The notes: generated from the letters alone by a model not told the origin. Numbered from the stretch's first letter, positions 16,641-24,529 are shown. The stretch: DNA of 54,663 nucleotides from Nitrososphaerota archaeon (GCA_011605725.1 JAAOZP010000008.1:1-54663), one strand, 5' to 3'. Numbers and translations: made by a program.

Positions 16641-17855
16641 TCAAATTCTTAGTTTTTCGGTAAGGTGTTGAAGCACATTCATCATTTCTTGGCCTATCTT
16701 CTCTACTGACAACTTTTGCTCAACGTTTTGTCTTCCCGAAGCTCCTAGCTTTTCAGCGAGTTCGTTGTTCTCCTTCAAGTAGAGTATCGCATTGGCTAGG
16801 GCTTTATGGTCTCCTGGCTTAACCACTATTCCGGAGCTTGTTTCTTTCACATATTCTGCCGGCTGTCCATTTGCACAGCATATTATCGGCTTACCTACAG
16901 CTTGGTATTCGTATAGTTTTGACGATATTCCCAGGTATGGTCTTCCGAAGTCTTTAAGCGGTAGTAGTAGGGCGTCTGCCTCGCCCGTGAGTTTCGCTAC
17001 TTCCTCCCTGCCGAGTATTCTGTCGATTATCCTTACGTTTCTAAGTTTCATATCTGCAACTCTCTGTTTAACGTAGTTGAGTAGTTCTCCCCCGCCTTGA
17101 AGAACTATCTCCACATCCTCATGGTTTTCAAGGATTTCCGCTGCTTTGAGCACCTGGTCGAAGTCATAGGCCACTGAGAACGCGCCGCTGTACAGAACTG
17201 TGAATCTCCCGTCATTCTTGCTGGGTGTCGGCTTAAATTTGCTGATGTCTACTCCGCCCCTGACCACGTGGATTTTGCTCTCAGGAATCCCGTATTTGCC
17301 TTTGATGACCTTTATGTAGCCTGGGCTTATTGGAGTTATAGCGTCAGCCATCGTGTAGGCTATTTTCGCTAAGGCTTCAACCAGTTTTTTCATGAACCCT
17401 GACCTTATCGCACCTATGTCCATCGGGTCTTCAGGCCAAAGGTCGTCGACGTTGAGCACTATGGGGCATCTGTGGAAAAAACGATATATTAATGATGGGA
17501 CTATCGCTAGGACCTGGGGGTTTGAGGCGAAGACTACGTCAGCCTTGTCGACGATGAACAGGGGGAAGAGGGAGGATATTAGGAAGGCTATGAAGAGGAT
17601 CATCCTGTTGGCAAGCCCCTTGGCTGGAAGCGGCGGCACGAATGTCCTGACGACCTTGAAGCCATCCATGTTCTCAACAGATAAAGCCCTCTTCCTCAGA
17701 CGCCTTGGAACGTTTCCCGTCGGGTAGTGTGGAAACCCCGCTACCACCGTGACCTTCATCTTGTTTAACACGAGTCCTTTCGCCACGTTGTATGCTCTTG
17801 TAGCGCTCCCACCCATGTCCGGGGGAAAGATTTGCGAAATTATCAGTGTGTGCAT
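16641..17855 (-). CDS. GT4-family glycosyltransferase (WbuB-like)
   Basis: 404 residues. N-terminus IISQIFPPDMGGSATRAYNV with AGFPHYPTG and VVRTFVPPLP, typical of WbuB-like L-fucosamine or similar transferases. Membrane-contact helix ILFIAFLISSLFPLFIV. Donor site: VLYSGAFSVAYDFDQVL, EADALLLPLKDFGRPYLGIS and YLGISSKLYEYQAVGKPII. The ATG overlaps the stop of the upstream epimerase as TAATG. Base composition begins to turn G+C-richer here. Confidence 0.85.
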   Translation of the reverse strand: MHTLIISQIFPPDMGGSATRAYNVAKGLVLNKMKVTVVAGFPHYPTGNVPRRLRKRALSVENMDGFKVVRTFVPPLPAKGLANRMILFIAFLISSLFPLFIVDKADVVFASNPQVLAIVPSLIYRFFHRCPIVLNVDDLWPEDPMDIGAIRSGFMKKLVEALAKIAYTMADAITPISPGYIKVIKGKYGIPESKIHVVRGGVDISKFKPTPSKNDGRFTVLYSGAFSVAYDFDQVLKAAEILENHEDVEIVLQGGGELLNYVKQRVADMKLRNVRIIDRILGREEVAKLTGEADALLLPLKDFGRPYLGISSKLYEYQAVGKPIICCANGQPAEYVKETSSGIVVKPGDHKALANAILYLKENNELAEKLGASGRQNVEQKLSVEKIGQEMMNVLQHLTEKLRI

Positions 17856-18859
17856 TAAAACTTGACGCTTTTCTCTATGTTCTCCCTGTTCTCCTTAATC
17901 CACTCATAGACTCTTCTCAGCCCAGTCTTCATGTCCGTCTTAGGCTCATATCCAAGTATTCTCCTCGCCTTCTCTATCGAAGCCCTCCTTCTTATCGCCT
18001 TGTCCCAGTCTCTTCTCTGCCTGAATACTATTCCAGCCTTGTTCCCAGTCATCTCGTTTATCCAGTTCGCCAAGTCTATGACTCTGGTCTCAGTCTCTGA
18101 GGCTAGGTTTATCGCCTCGCCAACCGCTTCCTCAACAACACCCATTCTAAGCGTCCCGTCGACAATATCCTCTACGAAGGTGAAGTCCCGCGTCTCCTCC
18201 CCCGTGCCTGTTATGGGTAGTGGCTGACCATGCATGGCCCACCATATGAAGTTGGGTATAACGTTCCTATATCTTCCCGGAACCTCGCCTGGACCATAGA
18301 CGTTGAAGTACCTGGCTATCGCAACCGGAAGCCCATAGTAGTCGTGGAAATAGTTGCAGTACAGTTCTCCGACGAGCTTGTTTATCTGGTAGGGCGTGTC
18401 GAGGTGTAGGGATACGAAGTCTTCTCTCAAGGGTAGTGGCGCCTGGCTGCCGTATACTGAGCAGCCTGAGGATGCGAATACGAATCTTTCGACGCCGGCG
18501 AGGTTCGCGTACTCCAGCGTCCTCAGGGTTCCGAGGCCGTTTACCAGTAGGTCTGTCTCAGGATGGTCTACGCTGTTCTGGTTTGCGAAGTGCGCGGCAA
18601 GGTGGAAAACGTAGTGCGGCCTGTAGCTGAACGCTCTCTTCATCCTCTCCTCGTCAAGAATGCTTCCGTGAATAAACACTATTTTAGAATCCTTCGGCAG
18701 ATTCCACTCGTATGACGCTGAAAGGTCGTCGATAACTATGATTCTCTCCGGCTCAGCCTTCAGGAGTGTTTTCACCAGGTTTGTTCCTATGCATCCTGCT
18801 CCCCCGGTTATCAGGATTCTTTTCCCAGCGTAATGGCTCAGTATGCTCGAACTACTCAT
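17855..18859 (-). CDS. NAD-dependent nucleotide-sugar epimerase (GalE/WbpP-like)
   Basis: 334 residues, extended SDR. The NAD site is ITGGAGCIGTNLVK. Catalytic region: SSGCSVYGSQAPLPLREDF with Ser, then YQINKLVGELYCNYF with the Y-x3-K pair. FNVYGPGEVPGRYRNVIPNF and the distal RDWDKAIRRRASIEKARRIL complete the pattern. Family role: 4-epimerisation or dehydration of a UDP- or dTDP-sugar for the glycan island. The exact reaction cannot be told. No close gene upstream; 130 bp separate it from the second epimerase. Confidence 0.85.
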   Translation of the reverse strand: MSSSSILSHYAGKRILITGGAGCIGTNLVKTLLKAEPERIIVIDDLSASYEWNLPKDSKIVFIHGSILDEERMKRAFSYRPHYVFHLAAHFANQNSVDHPETDLLVNGLGTLRTLEYANLAGVERFVFASSGCSVYGSQAPLPLREDFVSLHLDTPYQINKLVGELYCNYFHDYYGLPVAIARYFNVYGPGEVPGRYRNVIPNFIWWAMHGQPLPITGTGEETRDFTFVEDIVDGTLRMGVVEEAVGEAINLASETETRVIDLANWINEMTGNKAGIVFRQRRDWDKAIRRRASIEKARRILGYEPKTDMKTGLRRVYEWIKENRENIEKSVKF

Positions 18860-18989
18860 GGTTTACTATCCTAATAGAAATATTTGAACTTTATGAACTT
18901 TATGAAAAGTGTGCATTAGCACAACCAACGTCTCGTTAGCACGTTCAAACGGTACAACAGTGTTCAAATCACGTGTGAAAATAACTGAT

Positions 18990-19919
18990 TTACTGGGACT
19001 GTTTGTCGTAGACATTCTTGAACCATTCTACGGTTCTCCTCATTCCCTCCTCAACAGGCATGGTTAGCCTGAAGCCTAGGTCCCTTTTAGCTTTCGAGGA
19101 GTCTGGTGTCTTAACCCTGGTTGTGAACGGCTCAGCCTCCTTATAGGTAACGATGGAGTCATCCTTGCCGAGGATCTTAAGAATAAGGTCTGAAACATAT
19201 TTAATCTCATACTGCTCGTCTCCGCCCAGGTTGTAAACCTCCCCAGGCTTGAAATTGTCCATGATGTTAGCCAGGGTCCTGCAAATGTCCTCAACGTATT
19301 CAAGAGTCCTCTTGTGCCCAAGGTACACGGTGTAAGGCTTGTCGTGGAGAGCGTGGTAAATGAACCTTGGTATCCAGCCTCTGTACGGGGTGTAGTGCTC
19401 CCCTGGTCCGTAGACGTTGAAAAGCCTAACCCTGACCGTCTCAGTGCCGAACATCGCTGCAGAGTTGAGTATCTGCATCTCGTTAACCCACTTGCTCATC
19501 GCGTAGTCGTTCATCTGCCTTATCGGAACCCTTTCCATAACGTCCTCGCTCATAACCCCGTCGTAATCCCCATAGACCTCTGCGCTTCCGAAGAATATCA
19601 TTCTGAACCTCTTCCTCTCCTGCATCCTTATGATGTTTTTTGTTCCTACAGCGTTGGTCATCCACAGGTTCTCGTAATAATCCTCGCCGTTCCACCTCCC
19701 GTATTCTGCGGCAGCATGGTAAACATAATCGAAGCCCTGGGGTTCGAAAAGCCTTTCAACCTGCCTGAAGACGCTTACGTCGCACCTCACGGACTTCGGG
19801 TCCTCGGAATGCCTAAGGTCGCAGAGCCAAACTTCGTGTCCACGCCTCCTAAGCTCCCTAACCAGGTTGGAGCCTATGAAGCCAAGCCCGCCTGTTACCA
19901 GAACCCTGTTGCCCCTCAT
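18990..19919 (-). CDS. NAD-dependent nucleotide-sugar epimerase/dehydratase
   Basis: 309 residues, extended SDR. LVTGGLGFIGSNLVRELRRR binds NAD. FFGSAEVYGDYDGVMSEDV gives the Ser region, and YAMSKWVNEMQIL gives Y-x3-K. VRLFNVYGPGEHYTPYRGWI follows. It differs clearly from the enzyme at 17855-18859, so it is not a recent duplicate and probably makes a second activated sugar. It lies three bases after the MNT gene stop. Confidence 0.83.
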   Translation of the reverse strand: MRGNRVLVTGGLGFIGSNLVRELRRRGHEVWLCDLRHSEDPKSVRCDVSVFRQVERLFEPQGFDYVYHAAAEYGRWNGEDYYENLWMTNAVGTKNIIRMQERKRFRMIFFGSAEVYGDYDGVMSEDVMERVPIRQMNDYAMSKWVNEMQILNSAAMFGTETVRVRLFNVYGPGEHYTPYRGWIPRFIYHALHDKPYTVYLGHKRTLEYVEDICRTLANIMDNFKPGEVYNLGGDEQYEIKYVSDLILKILGKDDSIVTYKEAEPFTTRVKTPDSSKAKRDLGFRLTMPVEEGMRRTVEWFKNVYDKQSQ

Positions 19920-19921
19920 GG

Positions 19922-20344
19922 TTAAGCCTCGCCGCTCAGGGACCTTAAAAGGCTTAGGTCAGCGTACTGCCTAATCGTTTCGTCAACTATCCTCATCCTC
20001 TCCGCCTCATCCCTGGAGAAGAGCAGCCTGCCCCGGGTTAAGACATGGTGTTTAAAGGGCAGTGGAGCCATGTTCAACACGTGCAGGTCTATCGGGATGT
20101 TGAGGCAGACTTCAAGCCTCGCGGAAACGTTGACCTCATACTTGAAGGCGTCCCCCGGGTTCCTGATCCAAACAGCGACATCCACATCCCTGAAAAACCC
20201 TTTCTCAACCAGGCTCCCGTGCACGTAGGCGAACACTATGCCGCCGTCTTCCTCAAGCATTTTCCCCAGGCTTTCAAGCAGCTTTTCCCCGGCTTCAGCC
20301 GTCTTACGGTATTTGAGCCCGGCTGTGCCGGCGGGCTTATTCAT
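19922..20344 (-). CDS. mntA: MNT-family minimal nucleotidyltransferase
   Basis: 140 residues. VFAYVHGSLVEKGFFRDVDV carries the G-S-x10-D-x-D active site of pol-beta-type minimal nucleotidyltransferases; a later Asp lies in IPIDLHVLNMAPL. In the HEPN-MNT class the MNT protein AMPylates and silences the HEPN RNase. The HEPN gene is directly upstream with an 8-base overlap. It sits as a two-gene module between WecB and an epimerase. Key residues look intact. Confidence 0.82.
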   Translation of the reverse strand: MNKPAGTAGLKYRKTAEAGEKLLESLGKMLEEDGGIVFAYVHGSLVEKGFFRDVDVAVWIRNPGDAFKYEVNVSARLEVCLNIPIDLHVLNMAPLPFKHHVLTRGRLLFSRDEAERMRIVDETIRQYADLSLLRSLSGEA

Positions 20345-20780
20345 GCCCCTTCCCCTCAGCCAGAAACCTTCTGACGCAGGTGATGAAATCCTCGAAATCC
20401 CTCAGGCCGTTTTTAATGCTTTCATACACTTTCTCGTCGGAGATAGCCCAATACCTGTGGACGAGAAGGTTTCTAAGCCTTGCGGCTGAGGCCAGCCTGG
20501 AAGCCAGGTCTTCCGGCAGGACGCCTTTTGAACCAAGCCTCGCGAAGCATTGTGGAAAACCCTCAGCAGTCTCAGCGTAAGCGTTTAAGAGTATGCGTAC
20601 GCATATGCTTGCCGAAGCCTCGACGAGCTGGATTACGAGGTACCTGATTGAAAGCTTATCGTAGAGTGTTAAATCCTCGAACCGTTTGGAAAGAATGCCT
20701 TTGAGAATCCCTAGAGCATCGTTAATATCCCTGATCCTTGCCTCAACGGCCTCCCTGTCAAAAGCCTCTTTAAACGGCAT
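20337..20780 (-). CDS. hepT: HEPN-domain RNase toxin of an HEPN-MNT pair
   Basis: 147 residues, all helical. The HEPN catalytic motif R-x4-H is in RLRNLLVHRYWAI, the RNLLVHRYW signature of the DUF86/HepT family. Helices before and after match the usual four-helix bundle. Paired with MNT, it forms a type VII toxin-antitoxin unit in which the MNT adds AMP to the Tyr next to the motif. That target Tyr is present (HRYW). Confidence 0.83.
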   Translation of the reverse strand: MPFKEAFDREAVEARIRDINDALGILKGILSKRFEDLTLYDKLSIRYLVIQLVEASASICVRILLNAYAETAEGFPQCFARLGSKGVLPEDLASRLASAARLRNLLVHRYWAISDEKVYESIKNGLRDFEDFITCVRRFLAEGKGHE

Positions 20781-20785
20781 CCTGT

Positions 20786-21868
20786 TTACTTTCCCTCTAG
20801 GAAACTAATAATGCTTACTATCCTCTCAGCAGCCCTGCCGTCTCCAAACGGGTTCTCCCAGTCCCTACGCTTCTCAACCATTAGCCTTGTCTTCTCGAGA
20901 ATGTTCTCAGGCTCTGTTCCGGCGATGATGTTCGCCCCAACGTCGACTGTCTCAGGCCTCTCAGTATTGTGCCTGAGGGTGACGCATGGGACCCTGAGTA
21001 TGCATGCTTCCTCCTGAACCCCGCCTGAGTCCGTGAGGATAAGCCTAGCCCTGCTTTCAAGCCCTAGGAAGCTGAGGTAGTCTAGGGGCTCAACCATCGT
21101 CAACGAGTCTCCGCTGAGGCCGTATTCATTCATTCTTTTCCTCGCCCTCGGGTGGACGGGATATACTACCGGCAGGTTGAAATGCTCATGGATGAGCCTC
21201 AACCCTTCAAGAATGTTTCTGAACCTCTGCTTGTTGTCGACGTTCTCCTGCCTGTGTACAGTAACCAAGAAGTACTCCCCATCGTCGACCCCGATGGTTT
21301 CAAGAACGTTGCTCCCCTCCTCAGCCAGCTTAATGTTTTGACGAACAGCGTCGACAATCGTGTTCCCGGTTACGAATATCTTCTCATCCGAGATACCCTC
21401 TTTGAGAAGGTTGCTCCTAGCCTTCTCCGTCGGGGCGAACAAGTAGTCTGAAACATGGTCTGTCAGAACCCTGTTAACCTCCTCAGGCATGCTCCTGTCG
21501 AAGCTTCTAAGCCCTGCTTCAACATGGCCGACAGGTATGCCGATTTTCACGGAGGCCAGCGCCCCGGCGAGCACAGTGTTAGTGTCTCCCTCGACTAACG
21601 CTACGTCCGGCTTCTCCTCCATAAGCACTTTTTCTATTCCGATCAGCATCCTCCCCGTCTGCTCCCCGTGCGTGCCTGAGCCTACTTCAAGATTGTGCTT
21701 CGGCTCCGGGAGCCCCAGCTGCTCGAAGAAAACCCTGTCCATGCTGTAGGAGTAGTGCTGCCCCGTGTGAAGTATGAAGAAATCCATGTTTTCCCTTTCA
21801 AGCTCCCTTATCACTGGAGACATCTTTATTATCTCGGGTCTCGTCCCAAGGATTACCGCGGCCTTCAT
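20786..21868 (-). CDS. wecB: UDP-N-acetylglucosamine 2-epimerase (non-hydrolysing)
   Basis: 360 residues, the usual family length. Signatures: ILGTRPEIIKMSPVIRELE, ILHTGQHYSYSMD, ALVEGDTNTVLAGALAS, GHVEAGLRSFDRSMPEEVNR, VTVHRQENVDN and LTDSGGVQEEACIL with CVTLRHNTERPETV. It interconverts UDP-GlcNAc and UDP-ManNAc. The natural next enzyme is UDP-ManNAc dehydrogenase, of which only a broken central fragment remains in this window (4322-4561). ManNAcA synthesis from this locus may therefore be lost or supplied elsewhere. Confidence 0.93.
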   Translation of the reverse strand: MKAAVILGTRPEIIKMSPVIRELERENMDFFILHTGQHYSYSMDRVFFEQLGLPEPKHNLEVGSGTHGEQTGRMLIGIEKVLMEEKPDVALVEGDTNTVLAGALASVKIGIPVGHVEAGLRSFDRSMPEEVNRVLTDHVSDYLFAPTEKARSNLLKEGISDEKIFVTGNTIVDAVRQNIKLAEEGSNVLETIGVDDGEYFLVTVHRQENVDNKQRFRNILEGLRLIHEHFNLPVVYPVHPRARKRMNEYGLSGDSLTMVEPLDYLSFLGLESRARLILTDSGGVQEEACILRVPCVTLRHNTERPETVDVGANIIAGTEPENILEKTRLMVEKRRDWENPFGDGRAAERIVSIISFLEGK

Positions 21869-21884
21869 CCAGCCCTCTTTATTT

Positions 21885-22829
21885 TCAACGATTCTTGCTT
21901 CCAGTGCTCCTGGCTTCCCTTATAACGCTCACCAGGACCCAGAGTATCACTGCTGTAGTGAGGAGCATCAGCCCCACTATCGTCGCCCCAAGCGCTATTA
22001 ACGCTATGTTCGTCGAAACCTGTCTCGTCGCCGCGAATATTTGAAGGGTCCAGAGCCAGAAGGATATTGCTACGAGCATGGCGATTAAGCCGGGCACCCC
22101 GTAGAAAAGCATGGGGCGCCTTATCGAAAGATGCTTCACTGTCGACATCACTACTTCGACTCCGTGTGAAACCGGGTTCTGCGTAGACGTTTCCCCCTCG
22201 TAGTAAATCTTAACCGGGACCTCCCTTATCCTGAACCCGTTCTCATGCGCTTTCACAAGAATCTCTGTGCTCGCCCCCATCCCCATTTCACTCGGCTTCA
22301 AAGCCTCAACCACGCTCCTCCTGTAGGCTCTGAACCCTGACTGAGCGTCGGTCAGCTCCCTGTAGGAGGCTCTGCCTGTTAGCCTCGTTATCGTTTTCAC
22401 TCCTAACTCCCTGTACCGCGGCATCTGCTTCCCCTCTCCGCCTAGGAATCTTGACCCGATCACTATGTCCGCCTCCCCTTTTAAAATGGGCTCTATTATT
22501 CTCGGTATGTCGTCCGGATTATGCTGGCCGTCTGCGTCTAGGGTAACCACTATGTCAGCATCCTCCCCGCCAGCCTCCGCGAAGAGAGTGTGTAAAGCAG
22601 CCCCATAACCCATGTTTCGCTCGTGGACAATTACTTTCGCACCCAGTTTCTCAGCTATTTCCCCGGTTAGGTCTGTAGAGCCGTCGTCGCACACTATAAC
22701 CTTGTCGACATGCCTCATAGCCTTGACTATTACGCTGGCTATCGTCTTCTCCTCGTTGAACGCGGGTATGCACGCGACCACGTGGAGCTTATTCTGGCTC
22801 AAGCGCGCGCTTAAACCCCTGTCTTTCAA
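21885..22829 (-). CDS. Dolichyl-phosphate-sugar synthase-like GT2 glycosyltransferase
   Basis: About 310 residues. VVACIPAFNEEKTIASVIVK and KVIVCDDGSTDLTGEIAEKL are GT2 motifs; VVTLDADGQHNPDDIPRII gives the DxD. GSRFLGGEGKQMPRYRELGV and DAQSGFRAYRRSVVEAL follow. Two C-terminal membrane helices (LFYGVPGLIAMLVAISFWL, IALGATIVGLMLLTTAVILW) fit the DPM1-like class that loads a sugar on dolichyl phosphate. The start is uncertain: TTG 22829 lies upstream of, and TTG 22799 directly within, the palindrome at 22801-22812. The native 5' end may have been replaced. Confidence 0.82.
   Translation of the reverse strand: MKDRGLSARLSQNKLHVVACIPAFNEEKTIASVIVKAMRHVDKVIVCDDGSTDLTGEIAEKLGAKVIVHERNMGYGAALHTLFAEAGGEDADIVVTLDADGQHNPDDIPRIIEPILKGEADIVIGSRFLGGEGKQMPRYRELGVKTITRLTGRASYRELTDAQSGFRAYRRSVVEALKPSEMGMGASTEILVKAHENGFRIREVPVKIYYEGETSTQNPVSHGVEVVMSTVKHLSIRRPMLFYGVPGLIAMLVAISFWLWTLQIFAATRQVSTNIALIALGATIVGLMLLTTAVILWVLVSVIREARSTGSKNR
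22801..22812. repeat. GC palindrome AAGCGCGCGCTT
   Basis: Perfect 12-bp palindrome at the 5' edge of the GT2 gene. With two preceding bases (TC) it is identical to the element at 23323-23336. Confidence 0.8.
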
Positions 22830-22856
22830 GCATCTGTAGTAGCGTGAGGCCCGTCT

Positions 22857-23081
22857 TCAGAGAGTCCTTCCCTTGGCTTTGGCGGTTATTGCCTCCACCG
22901 ATGAGAGCACGAGGTCGCTCGCGTTAAGGATCTCGATCTCAACGGGTTGGCCCTTCTCATCGAAATGTATTATGATGCTATCGCCGACGCTCTCCCCGTA
23001 TTTTGGAGGGTTGTCGCTCAGAGTTATGACTAGCGCATCTACTTCCGGGCTGTATTCAACCTTTTTAAACAGTTTCTGCAT
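22857..23081 (-). CDS. DUF2283-family protein, pair 1
   Basis: 74 residues: FKKVEYSPEVDALVITLSDN, ESVGDSIIIHFDEKGQPVEI and EILNASDLVLSSVEAITAKA. This is the DUF2283 pattern (dysfunctional-looking beta strands with D-x-D-x-x-G). It overlaps the upstream DUF4258 gene by 17 bases. DUF4258/DUF2283 pairs are arranged like toxin-antitoxin modules; the biochemical role is not established. A 5' copy of this gene recurs as a 24-codon fragment at 25752-25826. Confidence 0.75.
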   Translation of the reverse strand: MQKLFKKVEYSPEVDALVITLSDNPPKYGESVGDSIIIHFDEKGQPVEIEILNASDLVLSSVEAITAKAKGRTL

Positions 23082-23310
23082 ACCTTCTCCTCCTCGCCGG
23101 ATAGACTGTTACGACCACTATTTCATCATTATCCTCGTATATAACCCTTAAAACGAGGTCGTCCATAAACCTGTGCGCTATCTTCCTTCCAAGACCTCCT
23201 TCAGTAATATAGTCGGGTGCTCTTAAAGCCTGAACCACGGCATCCTCCTCTAAACCGTATTTAAACATCCTGCGCCTAGCGTGCAGGGTTATTTTTATGG
23301 GCTTTTCCAT
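23065..23310 (-). CDS. DUF4258-family protein, pair 1
   Basis: 81 residues: MEKPIKITLHARRRMFKYGL, then EEDAVVQALRAPDYITEGGL, RFMDDLVLRVIYEDNDEIVV and VTVYPARRRRY. This is the DUF4258 (RelE/BrnT-like size) pattern with the conserved T-x-H-A-R-x-R-M start. It is the likely toxin-side partner of the overlapping DUF2283 gene. The palindrome at 23325 lies 15 bases before its ATG, so any native promoter has been replaced or lies between. Confidence 0.72.
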   Translation of the reverse strand: MEKPIKITLHARRRMFKYGLEEDAVVQALRAPDYITEGGLGRKIAHRFMDDLVLRVIYEDNDEIVVVTVYPARRRRYAETV

Positions 23311-23322
23311 GTTGTTCCCCGG

Positions 23323-23336
23323 TCAAGCGCGCGCTT
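23323..23336. repeat. GC palindrome TC-AAGCGCGCGCTT
   Basis: Identical over 14 bases to 22799-22812. It cuts the HicB fragment and supplies its stop codon. Confidence 0.8.
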
Positions 23337-23439
23337 CCTCCAATGTGTCTCCTTGAGTATGGCATCCGGGTAATGCTGGCGCAAACGCTATGTATCCGCC
23401 ACTCTCATCCTCCATTATTATCACGTCAAACTCATACAT
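23323..23439 (-). pseudogene. HicB antitoxin, N-terminal 35 residues only
   Basis: ATG 23439 opens MYEFDVIIMEDESGGYIAFA then PALPGCHTQGDTLEEARA and stops inside the palindrome. The partial RNase-H-like strand and P-x-L-P-G-C-x-x-Q-G-D-T signature of HicB are plain. The rest of the domain and the DNA-binding tail are missing, and the normal helix (EEALxNIxEAI) is replaced after EEA by Arg-Ala-stop. A GC element also lies upstream at 23471-23483, so the fragment is bracketed. No HicA accompanies it. It was missed by length-limited ORF calling. Confidence 0.85.
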
Positions 23440-23470
23440 GTCTGCTTTCGCTCTCCCCTCGGCCTAACTG

Positions 23471-23483
23471 CCGCGCGCTAAGG
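23471..23483. repeat. GC-rich element CCGCGCGCTAAGG
   Basis: It lies 32 bases upstream of the HicB fragment start and contains CGCGCGCTAA like the other members. Confidence 0.6.
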
Positions 23484-23500
23484 TAATTATGCATGTTTTG

Positions 23501-23728
23501 CTATTTAGCGGCCACTTCTAGCGACTTTTTCACTTTCTCTACTAATCGTTCGGCTACTGGTTCCACGATGTTTTTCGATGCCTGCCATATTTCTATGCCT
23601 ACGATGTTCCCTTCTTCATCAAAGTCTACTAATATATCGTCGTTCAGTGGTTGGGTATCATAAGCTTTTTTATCTGGAGCTATGTCTATGTACAGTATGT
23701 CGTGTTCGTCATCGTATCTGGTTCTCAT
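23501..23728 (-). CDS. DUF2283-family protein, pair 2
   Basis: 75 residues: MRTRYDDEHDILYIDIAPDK, PLNDDILVDFDEEGNIVGIE and IWQASKNIVEPVAERLVEKV. The D-F-D-E-E-G-N-I-V-G-I-E-I strand is diagnostic of DUF2283. It overlaps the DUF4258 partner by four bases (ATGA). It is closer to pair 3 (AGIEVWGASKNILEPAAKEL) than to pair 1, so at least two copies arose by duplication or separate arrival of related modules. Confidence 0.78.
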   Translation of the reverse strand: MRTRYDDEHDILYIDIAPDKKAYDTQPLNDDILVDFDEEGNIVGIEIWQASKNIVEPVAERLVEKVKKSLEVAAK

Positions 23729-24009
23729 CGGACCCTTACCCAGTATCCTTTATCTAGCCTGCTCCTTATAAGTTTAGACGGTTTAGATGTTCTGAATGCC
23801 GTAACTACTTCAAAACTGTCATTTATCACATCGTAAACTACTACAAGTGGAAGATTGTTTTCTTTGATGGCCACCATGAGGCTTGAACGCCTATCTAGGA
23901 ATACTTCATCTGGGGCGTTTATAGCATTAAAGATGAGGCCTTCATCAAGCTTCCTCTTAATCATAGCATCTTTAGCGTGTTTAGTGAACACTAATTTCTT
24001 CTTAGTCAT
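23725..24009 (-). CDS. DUF4258-family protein, pair 2
   Basis: 94 residues: LVFTKHAKDAMIKRKLDEGL, IFNAINAPDEVFLDRRSSLM and VAIKENNLPLVVVYDVINDS, then FEVVTAFRTSKPSKLI. This DUF4258 pattern starts with T-K-H-A and ends with an R-L-x-K-G-x-W motif (SRLDKGYWVRVR), shared with pair 3 (RRLEKGRWMEAE). Probable toxin-side partner of the downstream DUF2283 gene. Confidence 0.75.
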   Translation of the reverse strand: MTKKKLVFTKHAKDAMIKRKLDEGLIFNAINAPDEVFLDRRSSLMVAIKENNLPLVVVYDVINDSFEVVTAFRTSKPSKLIRSRLDKGYWVRVR

Positions 24010-24032
24010 AGACTGTTGAATGACTTGGGTAT

Positions 24033-24044
24033 CCGCGCGCGCTT
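24033..24044. repeat. GC-rich element CCGCGCGCGCTT
   Basis: It lies 24 bases upstream of the pair 2 DUF4258 start and cuts a short open fragment (24042-24090) that resembles a sequence at 22855-22870. Confidence 0.7.
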
Positions 24045-24098
24045 CAGGGAATCCTTCGGTTGCAATTCACTTAACTGCCTCATAAATATCTTCGTCGT

Positions 24099-24400
24099 TC
24101 AGCTTATCGCACCGAGTAGCTTTTCTATTTTCTCTCTCGTTGCTTCCAGGTAGTCAAGCCTAGTGAAATCTTCAAAGGTGTCTGTTTCAGAGAGCTTGCC
24201 ATTGCTTATCTTCTCATCCAACTCGTCAAAAGACTTAACGTTATACTTAGAAAGCATGCTGTGGATTTCAGCTCTGACTTTTCTAAGCTCCATCTCCAGG
24301 TAAGTCTTCGCCTTTTCTTATCAATTCTTCTTCGCTCACTCCCAATTCTCTGGAAATCTCTTTGATTTCCGCTATCGCATTCGTCTTATTTTGATCGCTG
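24099..24400 (-). pseudogene. Frameshifted antitoxin-like helical protein
   Basis: The downstream frame (ATG 24293, 64 residues) reads MELRKVRAEIHSMLSKYNVK then SFDELDEKISNGKLSETDTF and LDYLEATREKIEKLLGAIS. This matches in layout the N-terminal domain of the protein at 25835-26497. Upstream, another frame reads NAIAEIKEISRELGVSEEEL IRKG and stops at 24283, while the first frame is open through AKTYLEME. Joining them gives a continuous antitoxin-like helix (EELIRKG-AKTYLEMELRKV), so a one-base insertion or two-base loss has occurred near 24310. The internal ATG could still give a short product. Confidence 0.6.
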
Positions 24401-24438
24401 TCTCGATCTTATTTAAGCTTTCGAAACGCAACTTTAAG

Positions 24439-24453
24439 GTTTTTTAAAAACCG
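24439..24453 (-). promoter_or_regulatory. AT-rich palindrome, candidate TATA region
   Basis: GGTTTTTTAAAAACC is self-complementary apart from one base and lies upstream of the frameshifted antitoxin gene, a plausible promoter core. Confidence 0.35.
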
Positions 24454-24500
24454 GTGTTGAATGGCTACGTCTGCCATATGAACATGCGCATGATCTTTTT

Positions 24501-24514
24501 AAAGCGCGCTACGC
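24501..24514. repeat. GC palindrome AAAGCGCGCTACGC
   Basis: Core AGCGCGCT lies just after the pair 3 DUF2283 stop, with GCGTAG on the other strand. Next to it is CGCACAAAACTTTTGCG (24512-24528), a near-palindrome that could form a hairpin. Confidence 0.6.
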
Positions 24515-24529
24515 ACAAAACTTTTGCGC

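Noticed and set aside
19314..19925. 203-codon plus-strand ORF antisense to the epimerase
   Set aside because: The epimerase on the minus strand has complete motifs; the antisense frame is a by-product of G+C-rich codon use.
24512..24528. Rho-independent-type terminator at CGCACAAAACTTTTGCG
   Set aside because: The stem is short and lacks a following T-run on the relevant strand; listed only as a nearby near-palindrome.
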